Assembly (NCBI GenBank): GCA_030998225.1
Contig: JAPYXD010000412.1
Span: 124,001-188,000, forward strand
DNA from: Diplolepis rosae
Lineage: Eukaryota > Arthropoda > Insecta > Hymenoptera > Diplolepididae
DNA length: 64,000 nucleotides
Reading direction: 5' to 3'
Position numbers and translations under genes: made by a program. The notes beneath the pieces were generated by a model, which was not told the origin of the DNA, searched no databases, and saw only the letters and a program-made list of their open reading frames with translations. Below are positions 27,920 to 39,900 of the stretch, in pieces. The first letter of the stretch is position 1. Each line of letters opens with the position of its first letter.

Positions 27920-30900
27920 TAATCGGCAACTTTTGCTTAAAGGTTCTTTGAGGTCTAAATAAGTCAGAACAATCAGTAAATCTCATTTCCCTGTTTCAGT
28001 GATAGTTTGGTGTGAAATTTGTGCTACAGGAAAGACTCCATTGGATTTTGTCAAAAAAGGAGTGAAAATTGATTTATCAGGTGTACAAATAAGTTTCCGC
28101 CGTTTGATAAAAGTTGGCGTCACCAGTAAGTTTTGGTTGAAATTGACAGATGTAAAACGTCACCTGCCAACAACATAACCTTGAAATATTAGTGAATTTT
28201 TAGCAGTAAAATATGTTCTTCTGTGTGCGAAAATGTCGAGTTTTGAGCCGAATAAGCGTCATTTGCGGAAACTTTTGATTTACTTCTTCAATTTGAAGAA
28301 ATCTGCAGCTAAGGCGCATCGATTGCTTATAGAAAAATATGCTGAAGTTGCCTTAAGTGAGAGAAGTTGTCGTGAGTAGTTTCAAAAGTTTAAGAACGGC
28401 AAATTTGACATCGAAGATAAAGAACGTAGCGGAAGGCCGAAAGTGCATGAAGACGCAGAATTGGAAGCATTATTGGATCAAGATTCGTGCCAAACGCAAG
28501 AAGAACAATACGATAGACATCCTTTTTTGGTTTTATCTCCCTTTCCTCCTCGTTCCATTTCACTTTGTTTTCCTTTTGGTCTGATTCTATTTTATATTCA
28601 CTTTGTAGCCTTTCTGGCAGTCATCAAATTTTCTTTTCGAAGTCTAACTTTAGTTCTAACCTTCCTATCATGTCTGTTCCTTCAATCCCCATCGATCTCA
28701 ATTCTGGTACTAATCTGCATAGCAGATATTTCTTGAAATGGCCCACTTCCATAGGAATTAACATGTGTCCTGTTATTTTTATTTTTTGCCCATTTGCGAC
28801 TATTAATTTGTCGTCAATCGGTTTTTTGATTTCGTAATCAAGTTTCTTTATTTGCTCAAAAAATTGTTTACTAATATAGGAGTGAGTGGCCCCTGTGTCT
28901 ACTAACATTTTATATTTTGTGTCTTTCCATTTAATTATTATGTGAAATCTGGTTCCGTCCGGGGTATCGCTCTCTGCTTCGATGTATTCGGACGATATGG
29001 TTTGGTATTTACGTTGGCTACTATTCACCCCTAAGAGCCTCCGTTTGCGTTTCCCTGACTGTACCAACAGTCACGTCGCATATGTCCTTTGCCTCCGCAA
29101 TTATAACATTTTATTGGTTGCTGTAATGTACTATTTTTGCTCTCTTCGTTTTATTCCCTTGATCTTATGAAATTTGGGGCATTTGGGTTTAGTTCTAATT
29201 TTCTATTTTCCCCTCTTCTTTTTTGATATCATTTTATATCATTTTCATTTATTTCTTGTTTGTTCTGTTCCCCTTCTTCCAATTCTCTTCTTTGGCTATC
29301 GTCTTCAGAGTTGTATCTTAGCTCTGGCCATTTTAGGTTGCCTTCTATATGTTGTCTGTTATAGTTTTTTAACAGTTGATTTGCCGTTTTCCAAAACCAG
29401 TTGTTTGTATTTGAGTATTTGAGATTTTGGTTATAATTTAATCTTGGATTATTCTGGAATTCAATGTTACTTCGAGTCTGCGGATATGCGTTTTGAATTC
29501 TTCGATTATTGTAAAAATATCTTGTATAGCCTTTAGCGTATCTTTGTTGGAACTGCGGTCTATTCCATGAATTTTGTAATTCGCATCTAAAGTTATTTTG
29601 TTTTTCATAGTTATAGTCCTGGTATCGTCTTTGTTGTTGTTTCTCGTCTCTTTCCCCTTGGATTTCGAAGTTATCTCTGTATTTAGTTTCGTGATTCTCC
29701 TTGTTTCCGTAAGATCTGTTGTTTACTTCATACTCTATTTTTGATTTGTTGACCCTTCATTCTGGAATTTGCCATTTCTGTTTCCCATTCTCGTCTTAAG
29801 ATTTTCAATTCTGCGAAGTTTTTAAATGAATTTCTTGTGATGTAAATTTTATATTCGAGTCTTAAATTTTCGTAAACTTTTCTTAATTGCCATTCCAAAT
29901 TTGTTAGTGGTTCTAATTTCTCAAATAATTGTTTAATTTCTGTAATAAAATTATGAATTTCCTGGTTTTTCTTTTGATTACAATACTTTATTCTATTATG
30001 TGTTATTTCTAGGTACCATTCATTTATATACTAAACTTCCCTAAATTCTTTTATGAATTCTTCTAGGTTATCCCAATTTCTCATATTCACTTGATATCAA
30101 CTTTGAGCTTCTCCTACTAGGACGGCATCTAAGTTTTCGAGAATGTCCTTTTCGTTAATTTTATAAGCTCTTTTGAATCTGATTAAATTACTAAAGAAAT
30201 ATGTCGGGATATCATCGACATTATTTCTAAATTTAACCGTCCAATTTAGCATGATTTGGAAAGGTGTTTGGATTTTTACGAACGGAAACAATGACGCTTG
30301 GATCGCTTGGGATTCATCAACGAGTATATTTTCTTCTTTTAACTTATAATTGCCCCTACTTTGATTATTCTGTCCTCTAACCTCTGCGCTATCTTTTTTA
30401 CTTTCCGGGTTCGTTATTATCGCGCTACTTACAGATTTTCGTGGAACTGGTTTTGGCTCTTCGAAATTATTTTGATTTTGTTCGCTTTCTCTCTTGTTTA
30501 TATTTTCTGATACATCTCTTGAGATTATATTTTTATTTCTGTTGAATTTTATTTGGATTTTCTTATACTGTTTAATCCTAATTTGAGAAAAGGGGAACGA
30601 ATTGTAGTGTTTACTATCGACAAGTGGTGGCGCTACTGTCGCTACCGACGTTCTTTTTAAATTGTTGTAACCATAGCAATCATAGTTTGATATTCTTTTG
30701 ATAAAATCAGATGGTATAAATCATTGATTCATGTTTAAAAAATGTCCGCTCTTTAGAATATACCTAGTAACAAGGTGGGCATTAAATGGCATTGAAATGT
30801 CAAAATCTGGAAAGAAATGGAATCGAGAAAGGAACTTTTGAATGCATTTTAACTCCTAGGCATTAAAAGGCATTCAAAATTTTCATTCTCGATTCTGTTT

Positions 30901-33900
30901 TTTTTCCAGATTTTGACATTTCAATGTCATTCAATACCCACCTTTTTAATATAATATAATATAATATATATATATATTATATAATAATATAATAGTTCTT
31001 ATGAAGAAGAAAACGGGTACTTAATAAATAAATAATAGTTCTTGCTATCAAAACTTGGCGGGGCTGATGCTCATTTTCCCTCTTTTAAGTACCCTCCTAA
31101 AATACATGGTAGTGGACGTACTGCGTTTGGTCGTTAGGTATTTCTGATATTTTATTTGGTGTAATGTTTAAGATTTGTTCCATTTTCTCTTTCAATGAAT
31201 TTATTTCTCTTTGGGTTTCTCTATATCAGTGTTCGCAGAACGTGGACGTAAACGGCCCCCACCACTGACCCGTGTGGATCCTCACACAACCAAACGCGGC
31301 GTATCGGTGTGTCCCCACCTTCTAGCTTCGATTTCATGCTGGCGGCTGTTGAGCTAAGATCGAGAATTTTTCCCAGGCAGGCCCCCTGAACAGACTGATT
31401 TGGGGGATTTGATCTTTGATCCGGACCCGGAGGCTGTTGGGGAGCTGGGGAGATTTTTCCGATCCGGTGACCTTGTTATTTAAGATGAATGTATGTTTGC
31501 TTTCGCTTGCTCTGCTTCTGCCCTGAGGACTGATCATATGCCTTGTAGCCTCCCTCTCCTATCCTATAGACAGCACAAGCTTGTTACTGGCTGGTTTATT
31601 GATTGCTGAGGCCGCTTTCTTCACCCGTGAACGATTGGTGCTTTTGATTCCTGCTTGTTACTTTTGATGGACATTGATTTTCTCTTTGTGGATTAATGTT
31701 ATGAATTTGCACAGATATGGCTATTTACTAGACACAGCAAAAAGCCACAGCCTAGAAGAAGAAGAAGAAGAAGAAGAAGAAGAAGAAGAAGATCGAGAAT
31801 TATGTTTCTCTCGACCTAAAATGAATATCTGGAAGATTTTTTCCAATTTCAAGATGATTTAGACACTTGAGAAATAATTTTTTAGTAAAATTTATGGTCC
31901 AATAAGTGTTTATTTTATAATACTTGGTACGTTTGCATTGGCTTTAGGGTCCATAAATGAAAAAGTCTATTTAATCAGACGTTTCGACTCTGATCGGAAC
32001 CCTCATCAGTGATATTTATTAAAATCTAGAGAATACAAAAAAGATGCGTATTTTATTATTATATTGGTCAATTTTGCTTCATTCGAAAGAATTCTCAATG
32101 TGGGATTTCGTATACAAAATAAGATATAATTTATTTCATTTTTAAATAATTAAACCTTTTATTTACATTTATTTGTTAAAATTGCCATAAAAGATGTCAA
32201 GTATAAAAAAAGTTCTTTTTGAGGCATTTTATTCCAAAGGAATTTTCATAAATTTTATTTTATGCCAGAGGAATTTAAGGTGTACTTGTCAATACAAAAT
32301 TAAATACGGTTTTTTATTTTTTCAATAATCAAACCTTTTATTCACAATTATGTATTGAAAAAGAGGCTCTTAAAAAGTGTCATGTATTTTAAAAGCTTTT
32401 TCAAAGTATTTTATTATTATAATATCTGTCAATTTTGCTTCATACTAAAGAAATCTCAAGGTATAATTTCTTATGCAACATTAGATATAGTTTATATATA
32501 TTTTAAAACAATTAAACTTCTTATGTATACTTTTATATTGAAGAAGTCACGCGAAGGATTTCAAGTATTCTGAAAACTTTTCCGAAGTATTTCATCCCAA
32601 AGATATATTTTTCAATTTTATTGGATCTATAACTTAATTCGTGCGGTTTTTTTTCAAAATTGAAAAATGAATTTTTCAATGAAAAAAATGTACAATAGTA
32701 TTATTCAAAGTATTGCCCATCAAAAGAACTGCGCCAGCTTGGCAGCCAAGAATGAATCAATCTGATTCAATCTGATGTGAACCGTGTTCCAGTGAGGGCG
32801 TTCTGCATCGACCTGAGCAAATGGTAGTCAGAAGGGGCAAGGTCTGGGCTATAAGGCGGGTGGGGTAAAACTTCCCATCCACTGTTTTCCAAATAGTTCT
32901 CAACTGGAATAGCAACATGGGGCCGAGCGTTGTTATAATGGAAAATTATTGCCTCGTGTCTGGTCGCGTATTCCCGGCGTTTTTAAGCGCCGGGGGCACA
33001 TAAATTTTTACGCTACAGTTGAGAGTAGCGTAATGTTGTGTATTACGATACAGAGGAATGTAATGTAAAAATTGAACTGCGCATGTGCCTATAACCATAC
33101 AGCGGAGCGTAATTTTCTTCTTCTTCTTCGTAGAGCGTTGGCACCGTACTGACAAAGCCTTGTACATTTGAACTGCGCATGCTCTATTACAATACACTAC
33201 TACTACACAAGATCGAGAAAATCATAATGGCCGGTACTAGTCGCGAAATATCAAGTGCAATAGACGAGAATCATGATAATTACTAGATTAGATTCGAGTG
33301 TACGCATAAAAACTCGTAAACGCACCGAAGTTACATAAAATAGAGTATGTGCCAATGCACACAATTCGGGCAATTACGAGACTTGCTCAAAATGCTCGCA
33401 GGACTCCACGCTTATACATTGGAATTGCCATATGAAAGTTGCGAAGTATTGAAAAAAATTTTTTACAGTACTTTATTATTATAAAATTTGTCAATTTTAC
33501 TTCTTAAGAAAGAAATCTCAATGTGTAATTTTGTATGCAAGATTAGATATAATTTAGATATTTTTTAATAATAGAATTCTTTTGTTCACACTTGTATCGT
33601 CAAGTAGTCATGTGAAAAGGTGCATATTTATATTCAAAAAAACTTCCTAAAGTATTTTATTCGAACCTTTTATTTCTTAAATTTGAATCTCATGATTGAT
33701 CTTATCTTGATATGTATTATCGTCCATATAATCTTTCAATTTAAAATAATTTATTTGCAAATCTAAAAAATATATAAATCGATATTTTGTTTTGAGACAT
33801 ACAACACTTATTGAACCATAAATTTTACTAAAAAATTATTTCTCAAGTGTCTAAATCATCTTAAAATTCGAAAATATCTTTCAGATATTCATTTTAGGTA

Positions 33901-36900
33901 AGTGTTTATCAAAATATCAAAAAAAGAAAGCTAATATCTTAAACTATATATTTTATCATTTTGAATTTATCGTCAGCTTCGCGCCTCTTTCACACGAAGT
34001 AGAGAGAAACATAATTCTCTATCCTCTACTTCTATTTTCCTATCTTTCATTAACTCTACCTCCTTGTTTCTAACTTCTAATAACTCTATTTCTCTTTCAT
34101 TGCTTATCGATGTTTCTTCATTTTCGCTCTCTTCTCTCTCCAATTTATTTTTCGAAATTTTATTTTCTACGTCTACCCCTTTTTCATCTTCATTTTAGCC
34201 CATTCTTTTTTGCATTTTCTCACTTTCTTTATTACCTTTTATTTTCCTCGACCTCAAATTCATGAATTTTTATTTTGCTCATTTACTCACTCTTGTTGTC
34301 TGCTGTTTCGATAATTTTATTTTTTCACCACACTGAATTTTTTTATCACTTGGCAACTTTCACTGCTATCGGTGTTTTCTGTGCCGGAGGATTTTTTGGG
34401 TTATTTTGGTTAGGCGCCAAGTTTGCGACCGGAGCCGTTCACTAAGGGATGGGAAGAAAGAGAGGCCGAGATAGGTACACTCAATAAAACGCGCGTATTC
34501 GCACTAGCACCATTTATTCATGACTTACAGTTGTTCGACGAGCAGAAGCAGGAGATCCGAAACTGGGAACCATAGCGGTGACACAGACGAACGAGTTCTT
34601 TAAGCACGAGATACACTTACGAGCAGCACGAGATACCTGTATACTCGGTAGCCGGGGCGAGAAGAATAAGGAACCGGCGACGGCACGCGACCGCAAGGCA
34701 TGCCGGGCCGCGTTCCCCCCAAATTCCAGTCCGCAGGGCTGTACCTCTATAGGGCTCTCATGTAACTTCGTTACAAAGATAACATCTTGAAGGCCGTCGT
34801 GGATTCTTAGCACGCGAAGACTTCGGTGAAAACCCATCGGCCTTTCAACAATAATGGGCATCAGCACATAATGCGAAAGCGACGATGCAACTCTGCGAGA
34901 GGTTGATTCCTGATATTTGGGGAAAAGATGTGTATCCACCAAATTCACCGGATTTGAATCCAATCGATTATTCAGTCTAGTGTATCTTGGAGAATAAAGT
35001 TTGCCCTAAAAACTACACCAATATTAATTCGTTAAAATGCGACCTTTCCCATTCCTGGGATCAAATAACCAAAGAAGAGCTCGTGATCATAGTAGAGAAT
35101 TCCTCAAAACGTTTAAAAGCTTGTATCTCTGCTAATGGTCGACATTTCATGATGTCATTCTAATTTCTTATTCATGTATATATGTAAATGTGACGGGTAA
35201 AAATAATGTAATTACTCAAACACGAGCGAATTTAAATATGTAGAAAATTACACTGTTTATTATAGAAATATGTCAAATACAATAGCAGCCGTAGCTTACG
35301 TCAACGGTATCGACAGAGATCTGATGCCCTGTCCCTGGATGGCTTCTTCAGTCACCTACCCTGCCTTGAAGGGAAATAGTGGGGATGAGGTAGATCTCTG
35401 GACCAAAGCAAACATCCCAGAAATAGAATAGAAATAGTAAAAGCCTCGCTCTTCACAGCCCCCATTCCGGCTTCGTTTTGCTCCTCAAAAACGCAATTTT
35501 ACCTTTTGTGGTTGGATATTGGGAACATTTAAATTTTATTCGACGCTGAGTGGCGGCGCATGAGGTACGTAGGTTACAACTTGTGGGATGTTAGAGTTGT
35601 TAATATTGTTGTTTACGCAGAGTGAGTTTAGGCAAACGTTGGGTAAACAATTTTTGACAATATTACAAATTCCGCATTTATATAGTACAAAGATCGTGGC
35701 TATTACGATATACAGGGTGTCAAAAAAGTCCCGGGACGGTTGGATATTACCTCAGGTAAAATATTTTTCAAAAAAGTGGAGGTCATTCCTGAAGTAAATT
35801 TCAACGAGGAATTCAATGATGACATTCATTTTGACCTTGAAGTTGACCTTCATGGCTTTTTGAAGGTCAGCTTTGTTTTTTTAAATGGAATCCCCCTTTT
35901 TCACATCTGCAATCGATAGAGCGAAAAATACTACGTTCAAGTACATACCCAAGTCATAGGTCAATTGTAACGTTCAAGGTCAATTAGAGGTTATTTGAAA
36001 TAAACAAAGTTTTCCAAGAGGTCAGTGCAATTCCTGAAGTATTTTTCAACGGGGAATTCAATGGTGACCTTCATTTTGACCTTGAAGTTAACCTTCATGG
36101 CTTTTTGAAGGTCAGCTTTGTTTTTTTAAATGGAAACCTCCTTTTTTTACATATGCAATCGATAGAGTGGAAAATTCTACGTTCAGATACGTACCCAAGT
36201 CATAGGTCAATTGTAACGTTCTAGGTTAGTTAAAGATTATTTGAAATTAACAAAGTTTTCCAAGAGGTCAGTGTAATTCCTGAAGTAAATTTCAACGAGA
36301 AATTCATTGGTGAGCTCTGTATGGATCTTGGTGATGATCTTCAAGGTTTTTTCAACGTTTTTTCCAAGCAGTTTACGTTTACGTTTAGCATTACTCAGGA
36401 ACAACGACGAGGATGTAGTAAATTCTGTTCCCTTTGGGGTGCTTGATTAGCGTGAGTCCCCTTGCCTCTCACGTTTCTGAGTGCTTGAATAGTGTGAGTC
36501 CCCTTGCCTCTCACATTTCGGGGTGCTTGATTAGCGTGAGTCCCCTTGCCTCTCACGCTTCAGTGAAGATGTTCGAACTGAAAACCTTGAGCTTCTTGAC
36601 AAAAAGCTATGTGATTGTAAAAATGAGTTACAGCATTACGAATCATCTCCCTATCAATGAAAGTAGCCTCTTGCAGAATCCGATTCTGCAATTCGTCTAA
36701 GCTTTGGGGATGCGTTGAGTATACTTTGCTCTTTAAATAACCCCAAAGAAAATAGTCGAGTGGCGTCTGATCAGGAGATCTAGCAGGCCACTCGATTTCA
36801 CCCCTTCTTCCAATCCACCTGTAACATCCCTACTTTCCCCCTGGTTGCCAGACGCTTCAGTCAGCCAGGGTTCGGTAGGAGTGACGGAGTAGGGAATGAA

Positions 36901-39900
36901 ATAAACGTAGAAACGGTCGTATACAATTTACAAGATATGTTTATTTAAGAAAGATAATGGAAAAATAACAATTTAGATAGTATAAAAAAAAGGTAGATTA
37001 AGTTGAAACGTGTGTGTGTGTGTGTGAGTGGATATAAAAATAAATGATTCGTTGTGTGTCGGTGTCCGTATAAGAGAGTTTACATGTGCGTGTGTGTGTG
37101 TGTGTGCGTGTAAGCGTGTGACTGCCGGAATGCGTTAGAATGTAATCGGAATGCGTGGAGCGGAGATGGATGTGTGTGAGGAAACAAGTGGGTGCTGGCC
37201 TATTGGTTTCGGGATTCTGGAATGAAAATAAGCAAAGGTCATGTTCGTTTATGGTTTGCGCTGCGACGTATAATTTGTCCGGAACACGGGCTCCCGGGGT
37301 GCGTTCATAACCTTCCTTGTCCCCTCTCTTTCCAGTACGTATGGTTCGTGCGGTCAAGTCGGTGTCGTCATAGGGTAGGGCGCCCTACCCTCAGGTCCCC
37401 GACCATGGACTTATCCAGGGGGCCGGGGTTTCGGGTGTGTCGGTCTGTTATTAAAAGAAGGGGGGGAGGCGGTGTTGCGTGATTGGTTGAGCCCGGTGTC
37501 GGTTTCGGCGTGCGTTCCGTCAGGTTCGGCCGTGTTTCTGGTCGGTCAAACATGCGTAAAGTTGGGGTCAAGTTCGCGTTAAAATGTGCGGGTTGAGTGC
37601 GGGGCAAGTTCGCGTTAAAGTGCGCTGGTCAAGTTTGCGTCAAAATGTACGGGTTGAGTACGGGTCAAGTTCGCGTCAAACCGTAGGTTAAGTCTGTAGA
37701 CTTGGTTGGGTCAAGTCCCCCGGTCTGGGGATGACGTCCTCACCAGGGATGTCGGGACTAGGGTCAGTCAGGGGCACCTGAAGCTGATTCCCGGCCCATG
37801 TCGAAAGCCGATCATGGGAGCACCCATTCGTCGGTGTTCGACGCGGCATCCTCTGGATGACAATTTGGGCTGTTAACTTCACCTTTTAAAGTGAAAGTAG
37901 CTTCATCTGAAAATATTGTATTGTACAAGAAAAGAGGATCTCTATCAATTCTGTCCATCATAATTTCATAAAATTCAACCCGATGATCAGGATAATCTTC
38001 ATTGAGCTCTTGTACCAGATGAACTTTGTAAGGATGGAAATTAATGCTTTTTAAAATATTTCGCACTTGTTTTTAACAAATGCTTGGGCTATGTCCATCT
38101 GCATCTCCTCAGATCCTGCAGATTTTGGCCGAACAGTTCTATGAAGGTCCTTGATAGATCCATGATTCATAAAGCGCCTTACAGTTTTTTCAATTGTTGA
38201 ATTTGAGACAGGATTTAACCCTTCTTCATTAAGAAAAGTGCGATTAAAAAGCAAACGAACATGATCATAAGATCGAACTCGATCTCCCTAACCACGCATC
38301 ATTAATACAGATACCCTCTCTCGTTCGAAAGTTTAGCTTGCGCCATAATAACCTTTTAGCGAAAGATAGTAAGTATGTACTCGTAATACGTAAATTTAGT
38401 TTCGATTCGTAATATTCGTATGGAGATAGAAAAACGGTATAGGACTTACGGTACCGCCTTAGGTATTGACTTAGGTAGCGAAAAACGGTATAGGACTTTT
38501 CGATATAACTCTTTGGGGAGGAACAGAACTCTCACCAGAACTCCTGGAACTTTTTATGAAAAATTTCCTATACATATGATTTTACAATATTCAAAACGCT
38601 GGAACCAAGATCAATACAGAGCTCACCAATGAATTTATCGTTGAAATTTACTTCAGGAATTACACTGACCTCTTTGAAAACTTTGTTTATTTCAAATAAC
38701 CTCTAATTGACCTAGAACGTTACAATTGGCCTATGACTTGGGTACGTACTTGAACGTAGTATTTTTCGCTCTATCGATTGCAGATGTGAAAAAAGGGGGT
38801 TTCCATTTAAAAAAAACAAGTTTGACCTTCAAAAAGCCATGAAAGTTAACTTCAAGGTCAAAATGAAGGTCACCATTGAATTTCCCGTTGAAAAATACTT
38901 CAGGAATTGCACTGACCTCTTGGAAAACTTTGTTTATTTCAAATAACCTCTAATTGACCTGGAACGTTACAATTGACCTATGACTTGGGCCCGTACTTGA
39001 ACGTAGAATTTTCCGCTCTATCGATTGCAGATGTAAAAAAGGGGGCTTCCATTCAAAAAAAGAAAGTTGACCTTGAAAAAGCCATGAAGGTCAACTTCAA
39101 GGTCAAAATAAAGGTCACCATTGAATTCTTCATTGAAATTTACTTCAGGAATGACCTTCACTTTTTTGAAAAATATTTTAGCTGAGGAAATATCCAACCG
39201 TCCCGGGACTTTTTAGACACCCTGTATATGTAACCTAAGTAGCTAAGAGTTTCTGTAGCTTACTCGCTCCAGGATTGCGTTCTATGGGCTCTCTTAACCT
39301 TATCTACAGAATTTTCTCTGTCATAATCGTTTTCAATCAGTGGGTTTAATCGTTTTCTGTAGAGGTAACATTTTATCTCCTATTAAATCTAATTCAGCAG
39401 CGTCAAAAGGAATAACAATTGTTTTAATTAAGTGTATATTCTTTCTTGTTTCGTAGGTTTTTCTCAATTTCATAATGATACTATCGGAGTTAATCACGCA
39501 ATCGTCAGATGATTCTAACAGCATGACTCCATTGATCAGTCTATTTGAGCTTTGTTCCGAGCATAATACATTTATTTCTATTTCTCTCTCTGGTATAATA
39601 ATATACCCATTTTCCTGATAGAGTTGTATGTAAACTAGCTTGTTTATTTTAAAAGGTGATAATTGACACATTTTATAGTCTAATGATTTAATAATATTCC
39701 TAACTATTTGATTTTTACAAGTATAAACTTCTGATATAAGATAACTCGGCTGGAATCGCTTACAAATTCTCAAAGAATCGTCACTTAGTCCAGTCAATTC
39801 TAATGTGCAGAGGGTTATTTGGTTCGAAATGGCTATGTTCCTTGTATTTGAGTTTGTTTGGGATACTAGATGGTTATATTTTTCAACATTCTGTCTGCTG

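Larger units (their letters stand above)
28507..31229 (-). mobile_element. Ty3/gypsy-type element fragment 2 (gag-protease part)
   Basis: Minus-strand gag, zinc knuckle and protease remnants with no reverse transcriptase. The low-coordinate side abuts mariner E at 28506. The 5' part of the element is displaced to 34010-34760 by a nested block. Confidence 0.75.
31789..34025. mobile_element. Fold-back block with ~182-bp tandem repeats
   Basis: Inverted arms lie at 31817-31912 and 33802-33900 (cctaaaatgaatatctg and gatttagacacttgagaaat in both, about 90 percent alike). The word gagaattatgtttctctc at 31795 recurs inverted at about 34003-34020. Between the arms, units starting attttattattat or attttattccaa and including aaccttttatt repeat about every 182 bp (near 32047, 32228, 32408, 32591 and again 33460, 33650). 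The interior was later invaded at 32650-33435. Confidence 0.7.
35713..39230 (-). mobile_element. 3.5-kb Tc1-like element with long TIRs of tandem subrepeats
   Basis: Ends are CAGGGTGTCAAAAAAGTCCC and, inverted, CAGGGTGTCTAAAAAGTCCC with TA at each flank. Each inverted arm (35713-36430 and about 38620-39230) is itself made of ~245-bp tandem units that contain many AGGTCA/TGACCT words. A broken transposase lies inside on the minus strand. The element appears to sit inside the 3' end of the env-bearing gypsy element. Confidence 0.85.

Noticed and set aside
31674..31862. Open frame with a run of glutamates
   Set aside because: The run is the AAG microsatellite tail of a LINE-type element, not an acidic protein domain.
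36434..36700. Open frame with 14-residue repeats (SVSPLASH)
   Set aside because: Product of a 42-bp tandem repeat and the antisense of transposase coding sequence.
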